Source: an uncultured Draconibacterium sp.
Lineage (GTDB): Bacteria; Bacteroidota; Bacteroidia; Bacteroidales; Prolixibacteraceae
Length of the DNA stretch: 64,000 nt
Direction of reading: 5' to 3'
NCBI RefSeq assembly: GCF_963676735.1
Contig: NZ_OY781464.1
Location: 4,683,001-4,747,000 of the forward strand
In this document: in pieces, positions 42,695 to 51,713 of the stretch
How the letters are laid out: each line of letters starts with the position of its first letter
Position numbering within the stretch: position 1 is the stretch's first letter
Notes under the pieces: generated by a model
Told to the model about the DNA's origin: nothing
What the model saw: only the letters and a program-made list of their open reading frames with translations
Database searches by the model: none
Position numbers and translations under genes: made by a program

Positions 42695-43987
42695 TTAAAA
42701 CAATTTTGCCACTTTTTCTTTCACCTCGTTTTCATCCGGATTAATGTCAAAAATAATCTCCGGTTTCAAATAGAATAATTCATTTTCGGCTTTAAATTTT
42801 TCTTCACCGCCTCCTGTAATGTTCAGCATAATCAGGTCGTCTTTTTTTACGGTGCCATTTTTTGCAGCTTCAATTAAGGTTGCTGTGGCAATAGCCGATG
42901 CCGGGTGGATGTCGTTGCCTTCGGTTTCGAGGAACAATTTTCCGGCTTCTGCGGCTTCGTCGTTGTTGGCCAGCAATACTGATCCGCCGGCATCTTTCAT
43001 AGCATCGTATAAACCGCCGGCAATTGGGTACGGAGGTTTGCGGTTCGATAAAACTTTGGCAACAATCTCTTCTACCTGTTCGCGGGCCAGGTCGTCATCT
43101 AACGGAAGCATGGCACGCGAATCGGCTTTCCAGGCGTCGTGAATGGGTGTGAATGGCGTATTCTGCGAAACCATAAGTTTCATTTTTTTGTTTCCAAAAC
43201 GCCCATCTTCAATCAAACGTAAATTAGCTTCCCAGGCAGCAATAGCGCCCGTACCACTACCAATGGCCTGGAAATAATAATCGGGAATTTCGCCGATTGT
43301 GGTGGTTGCCGAGAGCATGGTTGTTGCCATTCCGTCGCGGCGCGCTACATTTTTGGCACCTCCTTCAGCCACAAATCCATCCATTCCGGCAACAATGTTC
43401 GACAGGTGAATGGCATCAAAATAGTCGCTTCCGGTTTTGCTGCATATCAATTTTACACAGTCGTTTATCGGGGCATCAAACCACAGGGCGTTGATGTTGT
43501 CTTCAGGCACACAAATAAGCAATGGAATGTTGTTTTCGGAGCACACCCGCGCAAAAGCACGCGAGGTATTTCCGGCAGAAGCCACAACCAAAACCTGGTT
43601 CATGTCTGCTGTCATTCGGCCACATACCGAGTAGGCTTCCGTTTCTTTAAAAGAAGCTGTTTTCATGCTGGTGCCTTTTTCGGGCCAGTAGCCGCTAAAG
43701 GTAATCCACAAGTTATCGAGCCCAAGTTTTTTTGCCAGTCCTTCGCTTTTGTAGGTAACCGGTGCCGAAGAGCCTTCAAGCATGCGGCCAATGGGTAACC
43801 AGTCGGCAAATTTGTACAAACCCCACGAGTCGTCCTTTACATCAATTTGTTTTTTATCGTAAATGGCTCTTATAAGTGTGGGGTCAGCCTCGCCCGGAGC
43901 ATCAAGCATCCAGCCTTTATCTTCAAATTGTTTTCCTGTTTTAAACGATTTCAGGATGTATTTTGTGGGCGAAAATTCCTTGCTCAT
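42695..43987 (-). CDS. Cysteate synthase-like PLP enzyme (threonine synthase family)
   Basis: A 430-residue fold-type II PLP enzyme. The ATG at 43987 is preferred to an in-frame TTG 30 bp upstream. The PLP lysine is probably K114 in TASFKETEAYS; the phosphate-binding glycine loop is IGSGTGAIAAWE. It differs from true threonine synthase and resembles cysteate synthases, which join sulfite with phosphoserine to make cysteate. In Bacteroidota cysteate is the precursor of capnine-type sulfonolipids. No lipid-side partner (cysteate acyltransferase) is in the window, and the gene is monocistronic. A threonine synthase paralogue remains an alternative. Confidence 0.75.
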   Translation of the reverse strand: MSKEFSPTKYILKSFKTGKQFEDKGWMLDAPGEADPTLIRAIYDKKQIDVKDDSWGLYKFADWLPIGRMLEGSSAPVTYKSEGLAKKLGLDNLWITFSGYWPEKGTSMKTASFKETEAYSVCGRMTADMNQVLVVASAGNTSRAFARVCSENNIPLLICVPEDNINALWFDAPINDCVKLICSKTGSDYFDAIHLSNIVAGMDGFVAEGGAKNVARRDGMATTMLSATTTIGEIPDYYFQAIGSGTGAIAAWEANLRLIEDGRFGNKKMKLMVSQNTPFTPIHDAWKADSRAMLPLDDDLAREQVEEIVAKVLSNRKPPYPIAGGLYDAMKDAGGSVLLANNDEAAEAGKLFLETEGNDIHPASAIATATLIEAAKNGTVKKDDLIMLNITGGGEEKFKAENELFYLKPEIIFDINPDENEVKEKVAKLF

Positions 43988-44222
43988 TTTACGTCTGTTT
44001 TTTTTATTGAAGGACAAATGTAGAAAATGAGACGGGAATACAAATGAGAACGGCCAAAAAACAAAAGCTGGTTTTTGAATAATTTACACTACATTTTATG
44101 AAATAGGGAACAGGCAAAGCTTGTGGGCTTTTATTTGGATTGATTTTGAATTGAAGGGTATGCTTTTATAAATGAGCCAGATGCATTTACTTTAATAGCC
44201 GAAAAAATCTAAACCAAAACAA

Positions 44223-45728
44223 ATGAACTGGAAAAAATTTTTCATCACGGTTTTTAGAATAGTTATTGGCTGGCACTTTTTATATGAAGGTTTGGCAAAA
44301 TTGCTTGCCGGTAACTGGAGTGCCGCCAGCTATTTGTCTGATGCAACCGGTCCTTTCTCGGGCTTTTATCATTGGATGGCCAGCTCCGATTGGGCGTTGG
44401 CTGTTATTGATCCCATAAATATTGCAGCGCTTATTTTAATTGGAGTAGGGCTTTTTTTGGGACTTGCCATTCGCTTGTCGGCTGTTTCGGGAGTGGTTTT
44501 GCTGCTTTTGTACTACTTTGCCTATCCGCCCTTCGGAAGTACGCTGCCATTAATGGCTGATGGAAACTTGTTTATTGTTAACCGTAACCTTATTGAAGCA
44601 CTGGCCTTGCTTGTTTTATTTGCATTAAACGAAAAGGGTTGGGGAATTTATGCTTTGCCGGTTTTTGCCAAAAAGAGGGCCGAGGTGGTGGATGAAAAGC
44701 CGGCTGCAGTTAAGTCGCGGCGCGAGGCTTTAAAAAATCTGGCCACTATACCTGCACTGGGGGTGTTGGGCGTTGGAGCCTTTAAGCAATCGCAGAGATT
44801 TGGGGTGGATACGCTTTCAGGCGCAACCATAAAAATAGGTGGTACCGATATAAAAGAGCTAAAGGGCGAGCTGCCTAAAGGAAAAATAGGGTCGCACGAA
44901 ATTAGCCGTTTGGTGGCCGGCGGTAATCTTATTGGCGGTTGGGCACACTCGCGCGATTTGCATTATGTGCCCTCGCTATTCAGAGCTTACAATACCGAGC
45001 GAAAAATTTTTGAAACGCTTATGCTGGCTGAAGAAGCCGGGATAAATACCATAAACATTGGATTTCCAACCAATGCTACCATGCAAAAATACAAACAACT
45101 TACCGGAAGTAAAATTAAGGTGATTACCCAGGTGGCTCCTGATGTAAAAAACAACGACTACCTTGTGAATATTAATAAAGCCATTGATTTTGGTGTCGAC
45201 ATTATTCAAATTCAGGGAAACCATTGCGACTGGATGGTGCGCGACAATAAACTGGATAAGATTGATTTAATGCTGGAACATACCCGGAAACAAGGTTACA
45301 CCGCCGGGCTGGCCTCGCACACTGTTGATGCACTGATTGCCTGCGAAGAACAGGGCATTATTCCGGATTACTACATGAAAACCATGCACCACGACAACTA
45401 TTGGTCGGCACATCCGCGCGAAAACCGTGTACCTTACGAAGTGGATGGAAAACGTAGCGTGGACCATAACCAGTTTCACGATAATTGTTTTTGTTTGTTC
45501 CCCGACAGAACCATTGAATTTGTAGAGCGGGCAACCGTTCCGGTGATGGGTTTTAAAGTGCTGGCTGCCGGTGCCATTAAGCCCGAAGATGGTTTTAACT
45601 GGGCTTTTAAAAATGGTGCCGATTTTATTTGCGTGGGAATGTTCGATTTTCAGGTGGTAAATGATGTGAACATCACCATTGATACCTTAAATAACTTGAA
45701 GGGACGAACGCGCAAATGGTACGGATAG
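44223..45728 (+). CDS. DoxX membrane domain fused to a Tat-like segment and an aldo/keto-reductase-like TIM barrel
   Basis: A 501-residue three-part protein. Residues 1-150 form a DoxX-type quinone-interacting membrane domain with about four helices (FRIVIGWHFLYEGLAKLLAG opening). Residues 165-188 contain SRREALK followed by a hydrophobic stretch, like an internal twin-arginine signal. Residues about 225-501 form a TIM barrel with aldo/keto-reductase-like layout (KIGSHEISRLVAGGNLIGGWAHS, TINIGFPTNATMQKY, GVDIIQIQGNHCDWM). The layout suggests a quinone-linked oxidoreductase facing the periplasm. The TIM barrel also has several His and Cys in MKTMHHDNYW and DNCFCLFP, possibly metal-related. Confidence 0.78.
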   Translation: MNWKKFFITVFRIVIGWHFLYEGLAKLLAGNWSAASYLSDATGPFSGFYHWMASSDWALAVIDPINIAALILIGVGLFLGLAIRLSAVSGVVLLLLYYFAYPPFGSTLPLMADGNLFIVNRNLIEALALLVLFALNEKGWGIYALPVFAKKRAEVVDEKPAAVKSRREALKNLATIPALGVLGVGAFKQSQRFGVDTLSGATIKIGGTDIKELKGELPKGKIGSHEISRLVAGGNLIGGWAHSRDLHYVPSLFRAYNTERKIFETLMLAEEAGINTINIGFPTNATMQKYKQLTGSKIKVITQVAPDVKNNDYLVNINKAIDFGVDIIQIQGNHCDWMVRDNKLDKIDLMLEHTRKQGYTAGLASHTVDALIACEEQGIIPDYYMKTMHHDNYWSAHPRENRVPYEVDGKRSVDHNQFHDNCFCLFPDRTIEFVERATVPVMGFKVLAAGAIKPEDGFNWAFKNGADFICVGMFDFQVVNDVNITIDTLNNLKGRTRKWYG

Positions 45729-45735
45729 TTTGTTT

Positions 45736-48105
45736 TTAATTATTGGTAACAATCCGGGCAATTTTCTCCGGATTGATTTCGTTGGGTGCCAGGTTATCGA
45801 AATTTACTTCAACACGCAAGGCTCGCAACCCCGATGCGCCCTTCAGGTCTTCCAGTTCCAGTTCTTCAATTGTTGGGGCAAGGTAGCCTTGTGCTATCAG
45901 GTAATCAATGTATTTTTTATATTCCTGAATTTCGTCGGCATGCGAATAAATAATGGCAATTTTTCCAACCTGTGTAATTCGTTCGTTGCTGCCGTTAATG
46001 CGCGCTTTGTCAATTCTTTTTTTGGTTATCTCGTACCGAATGTTGTAGGCACCGGCCACATCAAACTTTTTCTCATCTTGCCTGAACTCAATACTTAATG
46101 GGTTGGAATGCACCAGGATAAGCTGGGTAATATCGAGCTTGGTAGCCAATTGTGGTTGAAGTAGTTTTATGCTGCGTGCCACTTTTACCTTAACCAGTAG
46201 TTGCCACAGCCTGATATTTTTCAGATAAATTGTGTTGTAGTTCAGGTTTTTCACCAACGATTGCCCAATGTAGGCATTGTATTCAACACCATCGGTTTGG
46301 TATTTCTCGAAATAGTGCGGAAAAACAGCCTGCGCTTTATGTTGCTCAATGTCGATAATTTCGCTAACGGTATTGCTTATTTTTGTTAAGCTGTTTTCAA
46401 AATCCCTGCGTTTTTTATACACTACTTTCAGCTCCGGATCAAGCGATGAAAAATACACATCAACAGGCTCGCTTAAATCGGCGTAGCGCTCTTTTAGCAG
46501 GCTTAAAACCGGGTTAACTTCTTTTTTCAGAAACTCAAGAATAACCACTTCGTCGCCAGCTTTTAAGCCGCTTTTAACGGTGTTAATGTTTTGCTGAATG
46601 TTAAAGCAAATGTCGTCGAGCAGCGGCATATCTTTTAGCTGTATGGCATAGTTTAAAATGTCGCGGGCGTGTTCCAGCTGCTCTGTTAAATCCTCTTGAA
46701 TGGCCATGTTGCGCTCCAGCGATGAGCCTCGAATATCGGCAGCCCCATAAATAGGCACCACATCGGGGAACACTATTTTCTCCATTGGTACCTGATTGCT
46801 TTTGTTGGTATGGCTTAAAAAGCGCCCTACGGCCTCCCGGAATCGCCACTCTATTGTTGGGTGAATGGCTGTAAATTCATCCTGAATAACTGCTCTTATT
46901 TTATCATTCCATTCTTCTTTTGAGCGTTTCAAAGCCAGCGCAAAAGTAGGAAATACGTCGTGTAGTCTTTTTATTTGAAACATGCTGATGTTATCGGGTG
47001 CTGCACAGGCAAACTCCAACATTCCAACAGGTTGCTCATCAATAAAAAGCGGAACAATAGCCAGACTTCTGATGCCTGCATTTAACAGGTTCTGTACCAC
47101 CAGGTCGTTGGGTTGCTCACTCAGATCGGAAATATTTATGATGCGGTTTTCAGTAAAAGCTTTTTCGTAAACCGAACCAATGTAGTCGCTGCATTGAAGC
47201 TCCGATCGCGGAATTATGGTGTTCCAAATCAGGTTAATGTTCAGGTTGGCATCGGCATCGGGGGCAACCGCCATACCAAATTTTAGTTGTGGATTTTCAA
47301 ACAGTGCACACATACGCTTCTGCAGTACCTCAAAACCTTCATTGGTTTCAATGGTTTTTTTATCCAGCAAATCGGTTTTAAGCTGCGAGATCACAAAATC
47401 CTGTGTAATATCGGTAAGGCTAAAATGCATAAATCCTGAGAATTCGAAATTTTCAAGCGGGATTTTCGAGTTCCAGAAATTCAGGTCTTCGGTATTGTCA
47501 AAAAGTTCGGCAATTTCTTTTGACGATAGTTTTGGGTGTTTTTTAATTTCGTTTATTTCCAGGTATTCGGTGTGAATGCGCTTTCTTAAGTATTTAACCG
47601 AACCGTTGTTGGTATTGGTAACCCGGTAGGTAAACGGAATGTCTACATCAATACTGTAATTGTAAAATTTTTCGAGAATGATAAGATAGGCCTGGTAAAG
47701 CTTGGCGATGAGGCTAAGGTCCTGATCTCCATCCATGGCAATTTCAAAATGCCGGGATTTACATCCGGCGGCCTTGTTGTACAACTCGCTTGCAAAAAAG
47801 GGCTCCGAGGCAAACGGAAGAGAGCAGGCTTCCAAATCGCTGTTGTGGCGCAAGGGGCTTATTACAAAAGCCATAAGTTGCTTCACCAGTTGCGGGTGGT
47901 TGTTTAAAACTTCATCTGCGCAAATTGGGGCATTCAGTTCGGGTGCTTTGTTTACGGCAGCCAATGTGGCTTTTGCCATTTTTTGCATGGGGTGGTCGGT
48001 TGTGGAGCTGATTTGTTTAATCTGTGCGATTAGCGTTTTAAAGCTAAGTACCGAGTTAAATGGCAACTGGGTTAGCGAGCAGTTAATATGTTTTCCTGTT
48101 TTCAT
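45736..48105 (-). CDS. GAF-domain protein of unknown function
   Basis: A 789-residue protein without signal peptide. Residues about 255-400 form a GAF domain (SVYEKAFTENRIINISDL, LAIVPLFIDEQPVGMLEFAC). Just after it, VPIYGAADIRGSSLERN (about 450-466) resembles the metal-binding strand of class III nucleotide cyclases, but the rest of a cyclase core was not recognised. The remaining C-terminal half is helical. It could be a cytoplasmic signalling protein. It converges with the DoxX fusion gene (7-bp gap), and a 205-bp gap separates it from the PNGase-like gene. Confidence 0.7.
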   Translation of the reverse strand: MKTGKHINCSLTQLPFNSVLSFKTLIAQIKQISSTTDHPMQKMAKATLAAVNKAPELNAPICADEVLNNHPQLVKQLMAFVISPLRHNSDLEACSLPFASEPFFASELYNKAAGCKSRHFEIAMDGDQDLSLIAKLYQAYLIILEKFYNYSIDVDIPFTYRVTNTNNGSVKYLRKRIHTEYLEINEIKKHPKLSSKEIAELFDNTEDLNFWNSKIPLENFEFSGFMHFSLTDITQDFVISQLKTDLLDKKTIETNEGFEVLQKRMCALFENPQLKFGMAVAPDADANLNINLIWNTIIPRSELQCSDYIGSVYEKAFTENRIINISDLSEQPNDLVVQNLLNAGIRSLAIVPLFIDEQPVGMLEFACAAPDNISMFQIKRLHDVFPTFALALKRSKEEWNDKIRAVIQDEFTAIHPTIEWRFREAVGRFLSHTNKSNQVPMEKIVFPDVVPIYGAADIRGSSLERNMAIQEDLTEQLEHARDILNYAIQLKDMPLLDDICFNIQQNINTVKSGLKAGDEVVILEFLKKEVNPVLSLLKERYADLSEPVDVYFSSLDPELKVVYKKRRDFENSLTKISNTVSEIIDIEQHKAQAVFPHYFEKYQTDGVEYNAYIGQSLVKNLNYNTIYLKNIRLWQLLVKVKVARSIKLLQPQLATKLDITQLILVHSNPLSIEFRQDEKKFDVAGAYNIRYEITKKRIDKARINGSNERITQVGKIAIIYSHADEIQEYKKYIDYLIAQGYLAPTIEELELEDLKGASGLRALRVEVNFDNLAPNEINPEKIARIVTNN

Positions 48106-48249
48106 ATTGTTTAGCCTGTTGTTAAGTGAGCACTTTTCACTGAAAAGTATAACGCGTCGCTTGCCCTTAAAGTTTTGTAAGCTATGCGTTAACTACCTAC
48201 TTATCTGCTGTCAAAGATATTGTTTTGGATAGAAAGTGGGGCTAAAAAA

Positions 48250-48280
48250 AGTTCGGACTGCCTGAAAGACAGTCCGAACT
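48250..48280 (-). terminator. Intrinsic terminator of the PNGase F-like gene
   Basis: AGTTCGGACTG (48250-48260) pairs with CAGTCCGAACT (48270-48280); on the minus strand the stem is followed by a run of seven or more T. Confidence 0.88.
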
Positions 48281-48310
48281 GATATTTATGCTTGCTAAAA
48301 AACTGTGTTT

Positions 48311-50236
48311 TTAGTATCGAAATCCGCTTTGCGGAATTTTGTTAAAACGGCGGTTCATCTTGTGTTCGCCGTCAACAAAAATTTCCATTACATAGCGTCC
48401 TTTTTCCAAATGCCGGAGATCGAGGCCGGTTTGTGCATCTTTAATGTTGGTATATTCATGTGTTTCAATGTATTCGCCATCTTTAGTAATGCGCACTTTT
48501 AAAGTTGATTTTTTGTTGGTAGTGGTGTAAATGGTAGCGTAGTCTTTTACCATGCGCGGATAAATATTTACCGAAAGATGGGAGACGGTGGTGTCTACTT
48601 TAAAATCGTCATCGGTTCTGAATGCAAAGAACTGACCGTTGCCGCAATCGCTTTCAAACAAATGAATAAGGTTGCCTGCCGTGTCTTTTAAGCGGAGGCG
48701 GCCATAACCGGCATCGGCCAAAAACCAGAATTCCAGTCCTTCGCCTGCGGTATCAACCAGATTTAGAAAATAATTCCCTTCCGCTAATTCAAGTGTATCA
48801 ACATATGTAGTGGCCGAATCCAACATTTCAGGAGTTTTGGAATAAAGCGTGTCGTAGCTGCTGTTCACAATGTGTAACCAGTTGTCTTCCGGTTTATTGT
48901 TGGTCATAAATTCAACTACAAATTTCGATGGAATTGTTGCGATGCTTTCAAACTCAACTTCCATGTTGTTGTCAGCGTCCCACTCGTCTTCTTTGCCGTT
49001 GGGTTCTTCCAGAATTACCGCAAATGAATTTATGCCCTCGTTCATGTCAATTTCACCCGGAAGCGTAATGATGGCTGCCTCGTAAAATCCGAGGTTGCCT
49101 TTCCAGTTATACGTTTTTTCGCTGAATCCTTTGGTTTTATAAATGATCTTCAGTTTGTTCAAATCGCTTTTTCCGAGGTTTCTGATTTTGATGATTGGAC
49201 TGAATGCGCGTGGATTAAAGCGATTGTAATTGTCCTTTAAATTAGGGGCAATAATTTCTTCAATAGCAACGTCGTTTTCGCGATTGGGTGCTTCAAACTG
49301 AAAGAAGTAGGAGGTAATTTGTTCGCGTGGCTGGTCTTTGTTGGTGGCCGTAAAGGGTTCCATATCCAAATCGAGCTGATGCCTGTTTTTGGTAAGCGGA
49401 ATGTCAACTACATCAGGGACCTGTAAATCGCCGGGGCACCAGTAAGCGCGGTCGAAAATCCAGGTACCGCCCTGTGGGTAAAGCGGATTGTTGCCGCAGT
49501 CTTTCCACATGTCGCGATGATCCACCACTGTTCCGTCGAATTTCAGTTCGCGCCAGCGACTGCAAAACTCGCTGCATCCGCTTGGCCGATCCATGCCGTG
49601 GCCGGTATGCTGAATTCGAAAGCGGCCAAAAGCTGCATCTTCGGCTCGGGTTATTGTTTGTGCTCCTAGTTGTTTCTCTATGGGATCTTCCGGGTCGCCG
49701 TAGCGGTAGTTCCCGTCCCACATTTTTTCTACTGAAATAAAATCAGCCACTTGTGGTCCGAAAGTTATGTCAAAATCAAGGCTTAAATCCCAGCCCAAAT
49801 CCGGCGATTCGTAGCCCGAATGGATGTATTCAATCTCTATACTGTCGCGCAAAAATGCCTGAAAATCCGTAACATCAATGCTCCAGGTGTAGTTCCAGCC
49901 TTCTTTAAAATTGCTGCCGTAAGGGGTTAGCATTCGGCCAATTTCGTAATTGAGCAATTCGCCGTTTACGCCACCTTTTCGAAGTATTTTTACACGGTCC
50001 ATGTAATCCCAGTGGGCAATGGCCCTGTCTTGCGGATAGGCTAAGGTAAGGTTAAGTACCACCTTGCGTATTTCCTTATCGGGTGTAGGAAAAACACCCC
50101 ACTGTACAAAACTTTTTACGCCTTTTGAGGGGTCGGTGTTTATCAGTACTTTATCGTGTGTTTTAACATTTATGGTTTGAGCCAGGGCTGTATGCAGTGC
50201 TGCAACAAAGACCAAAAACAGTGTAATTTTTTTCAT
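48311..50236 (-). CDS. PNGase F-like secreted peptide:N-glycosidase with T9SS-like tail
   Basis: A 641-residue exported protein (signal ending ALAQ at 20). Residues about 20-330 align by eye with Elizabethkingia PNGase F: AHWDYMDRV (D77 at the place of catalytic D60), YEIGRMLTPYG, IDVTDFQAFL, TGHGMDRPSGCSEFCSR (E223 at the place of E206) and GTWIFDRAYWCPG. The third acidic residue (E118 of PNGase F) could not be placed. The C-terminal 80 residues (VNIYPRMVKDYATIY, LDLRHLEKGRYVMEIFVDG) look like a type IX secretion sorting domain. The enzyme would release intact N-glycans outside the cell. It is 7 bp downstream of the transglutaminase-like gene. Confidence 0.85.
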   Translation of the reverse strand: MKKITLFLVFVAALHTALAQTINVKTHDKVLINTDPSKGVKSFVQWGVFPTPDKEIRKVVLNLTLAYPQDRAIAHWDYMDRVKILRKGGVNGELLNYEIGRMLTPYGSNFKEGWNYTWSIDVTDFQAFLRDSIEIEYIHSGYESPDLGWDLSLDFDITFGPQVADFISVEKMWDGNYRYGDPEDPIEKQLGAQTITRAEDAAFGRFRIQHTGHGMDRPSGCSEFCSRWRELKFDGTVVDHRDMWKDCGNNPLYPQGGTWIFDRAYWCPGDLQVPDVVDIPLTKNRHQLDLDMEPFTATNKDQPREQITSYFFQFEAPNRENDVAIEEIIAPNLKDNYNRFNPRAFSPIIKIRNLGKSDLNKLKIIYKTKGFSEKTYNWKGNLGFYEAAIITLPGEIDMNEGINSFAVILEEPNGKEDEWDADNNMEVEFESIATIPSKFVVEFMTNNKPEDNWLHIVNSSYDTLYSKTPEMLDSATTYVDTLELAEGNYFLNLVDTAGEGLEFWFLADAGYGRLRLKDTAGNLIHLFESDCGNGQFFAFRTDDDFKVDTTVSHLSVNIYPRMVKDYATIYTTTNKKSTLKVRITKDGEYIETHEYTNIKDAQTGLDLRHLEKGRYVMEIFVDGEHKMNRRFNKIPQSGFRY

Positions 50237-50243
50237 GCTTAAT

Positions 50244-51527
50244 TTATTGGTTTAAAATAAGTTGAATATCCTGAGAATTTTGCTTGTTGGTAGCTATTGA
50301 AAATTCTTCGTTTATTTTTTCTTCAGGATGGGTGACAACAAAACGGTAGGCCGTATTTTTTTTAAGTTTAAACTGAAGAAAGCGATTCATGTCATCGGTT
50401 GTTGCAGGAGAATAGCCAAAATCAATTCTTTTGTCATCAGTAAAAACATCCACCCGGCAGCTCAATCGGGCCTCGCTGGTTTGGGTATCGGCATTGGCAA
50501 ATACCACCACATTGGCCAGTAGTTCGTTGGGCTTAAGTTGGCTGTTTTTTAATGAATTCTGATAAATGTTGATGTAACGTTGCGTAACATTATGTCCCCA
50601 GATGTAGGGTTTGTTATCTGTAACTCTAGCCTTCATTTTTTCAAAACGCGGACGCACCTCTTCAGGCAATTTGTTTAGCTCTGTAACCTGCATGGCATAC
50701 GGAGCGTCAACGGCTGCATAGTACGGCAGTTGTGTTGGTTTAAACGATGCAGCATAAATCCAGTGCAACATGTGATCGGGGTCGGCTTTTCCGGCATCGG
50801 CCACAAACCACGACTGGTCTAAGGTATCGGGGTAATATTCGATAAAATGCCATTGTCCGTTAATCCACACTTCGCTCCAGGTGTGATTTCCCTTGTAGTT
50901 GGTCCACATGGCGGTTCCTGCCAGGCGCGAAGGAATGCCAACCGAGCGGTAAGCATTGGTTAATAAAATTGAAAGCCCGGTGCAGGTTGCCATGTGTTCT
51001 TTCATGGCCTGAAACGGGCTGATATCGACCCGTGAACGTTTGGTGTTGTATTCTACGTTTACTTCATCTTTAATATTTCGGGCGATGGCCATAATGGCAT
51101 CCGTACTATTGTCCTTATCGTCGGCATATTTCGAGAATCGTTCGTAAAAATCGGGGCGCCAGTTATCCCGGTCTTCCGAAACGTTGGCGTAAGGCAACAC
51201 TTCGTTTAAAAAAATAGAATCAGGAAGTGCGGCACACCATGCATATTTCTCCCGGGCTTTGTAGGCATAGCTCACATTTTCGAGCAAAAACGAGGCGCTT
51301 AGCGAAGTAAGGTCACGCTCCGGCATATAGCTGATAAGAAAGGCCATTCCTTCTTTCTGTGCTTTAGGCGCTTCTAAAAGTGCTCGTTCAAGTTCTTCCG
51401 CATTCTCGCCGGCTTTTGTAAGAGCGGTGTCTAAAAGTGCATGGTAAAACTCAGGAATCCCTTGGAAATTAGATTGACAACTGCAAAGAAAATACAACAA
51501 CAGAATAAACAGGAAAGATTTTTTCAT
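50244..51527 (-). CDS. Transglutaminase-like lipoprotein
   Basis: A 427-residue lipoprotein (lipobox FLCSC, C17). The transglutaminase-like core carries C182 in HMATCTGLSILL, H215 in NHTWSEVW and an Asp, probably D244 in WFVADAGK or D234 in YYPDTLDQ. C-terminal residues about 310-427 form a beta-sandwich. Such proteins are usually cysteine peptidases or amidases rather than crosslinkers. The gene is first in a two-gene operon with the PNGase F-like protein (7-bp gap), so a joint role in processing glycoproteins or deglycosylated peptides is likely. Confidence 0.85.
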   Translation of the reverse strand: MKKSFLFILLLYFLCSCQSNFQGIPEFYHALLDTALTKAGENAEELERALLEAPKAQKEGMAFLISYMPERDLTSLSASFLLENVSYAYKAREKYAWCAALPDSIFLNEVLPYANVSEDRDNWRPDFYERFSKYADDKDNSTDAIMAIARNIKDEVNVEYNTKRSRVDISPFQAMKEHMATCTGLSILLTNAYRSVGIPSRLAGTAMWTNYKGNHTWSEVWINGQWHFIEYYPDTLDQSWFVADAGKADPDHMLHWIYAASFKPTQLPYYAAVDAPYAMQVTELNKLPEEVRPRFEKMKARVTDNKPYIWGHNVTQRYINIYQNSLKNSQLKPNELLANVVVFANADTQTSEARLSCRVDVFTDDKRIDFGYSPATTDDMNRFLQFKLKKNTAYRFVVTHPEEKINEEFSIATNKQNSQDIQLILNQ

Positions 51528-51535
51528 AGCTCGAG

Positions 51536-51555
51536 TTATTAAAATATTTTAATAA
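51536..51555. promoter_or_regulatory. 20-bp perfect palindrome upstream of the transglutaminase-PNGase operon
   Basis: TTATTAAAATATTTTAATAA is its own reverse complement and lies 9 bp before the transglutaminase ATG. A second palindrome, TAATAAA-ATAA-TTTATTA, lies at 51567-51584. They may be operators; they differ from sites A and B. Confidence 0.4.
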
Positions 51556-51713
51556 TATCGCAAAACTAATAAAATAATTTATTATAAACGATAGGCTTAA
51601 GCGTCCTTTTATTGAGAAGGTACTTAAATGTTAGTTAAAGCAGGGAGGTTAAGGTACAACCCAAGCAGGAGGGCGTTAAAATAGTTGATAAACAGCCTGT
51701 TTTATGTTTGGCA

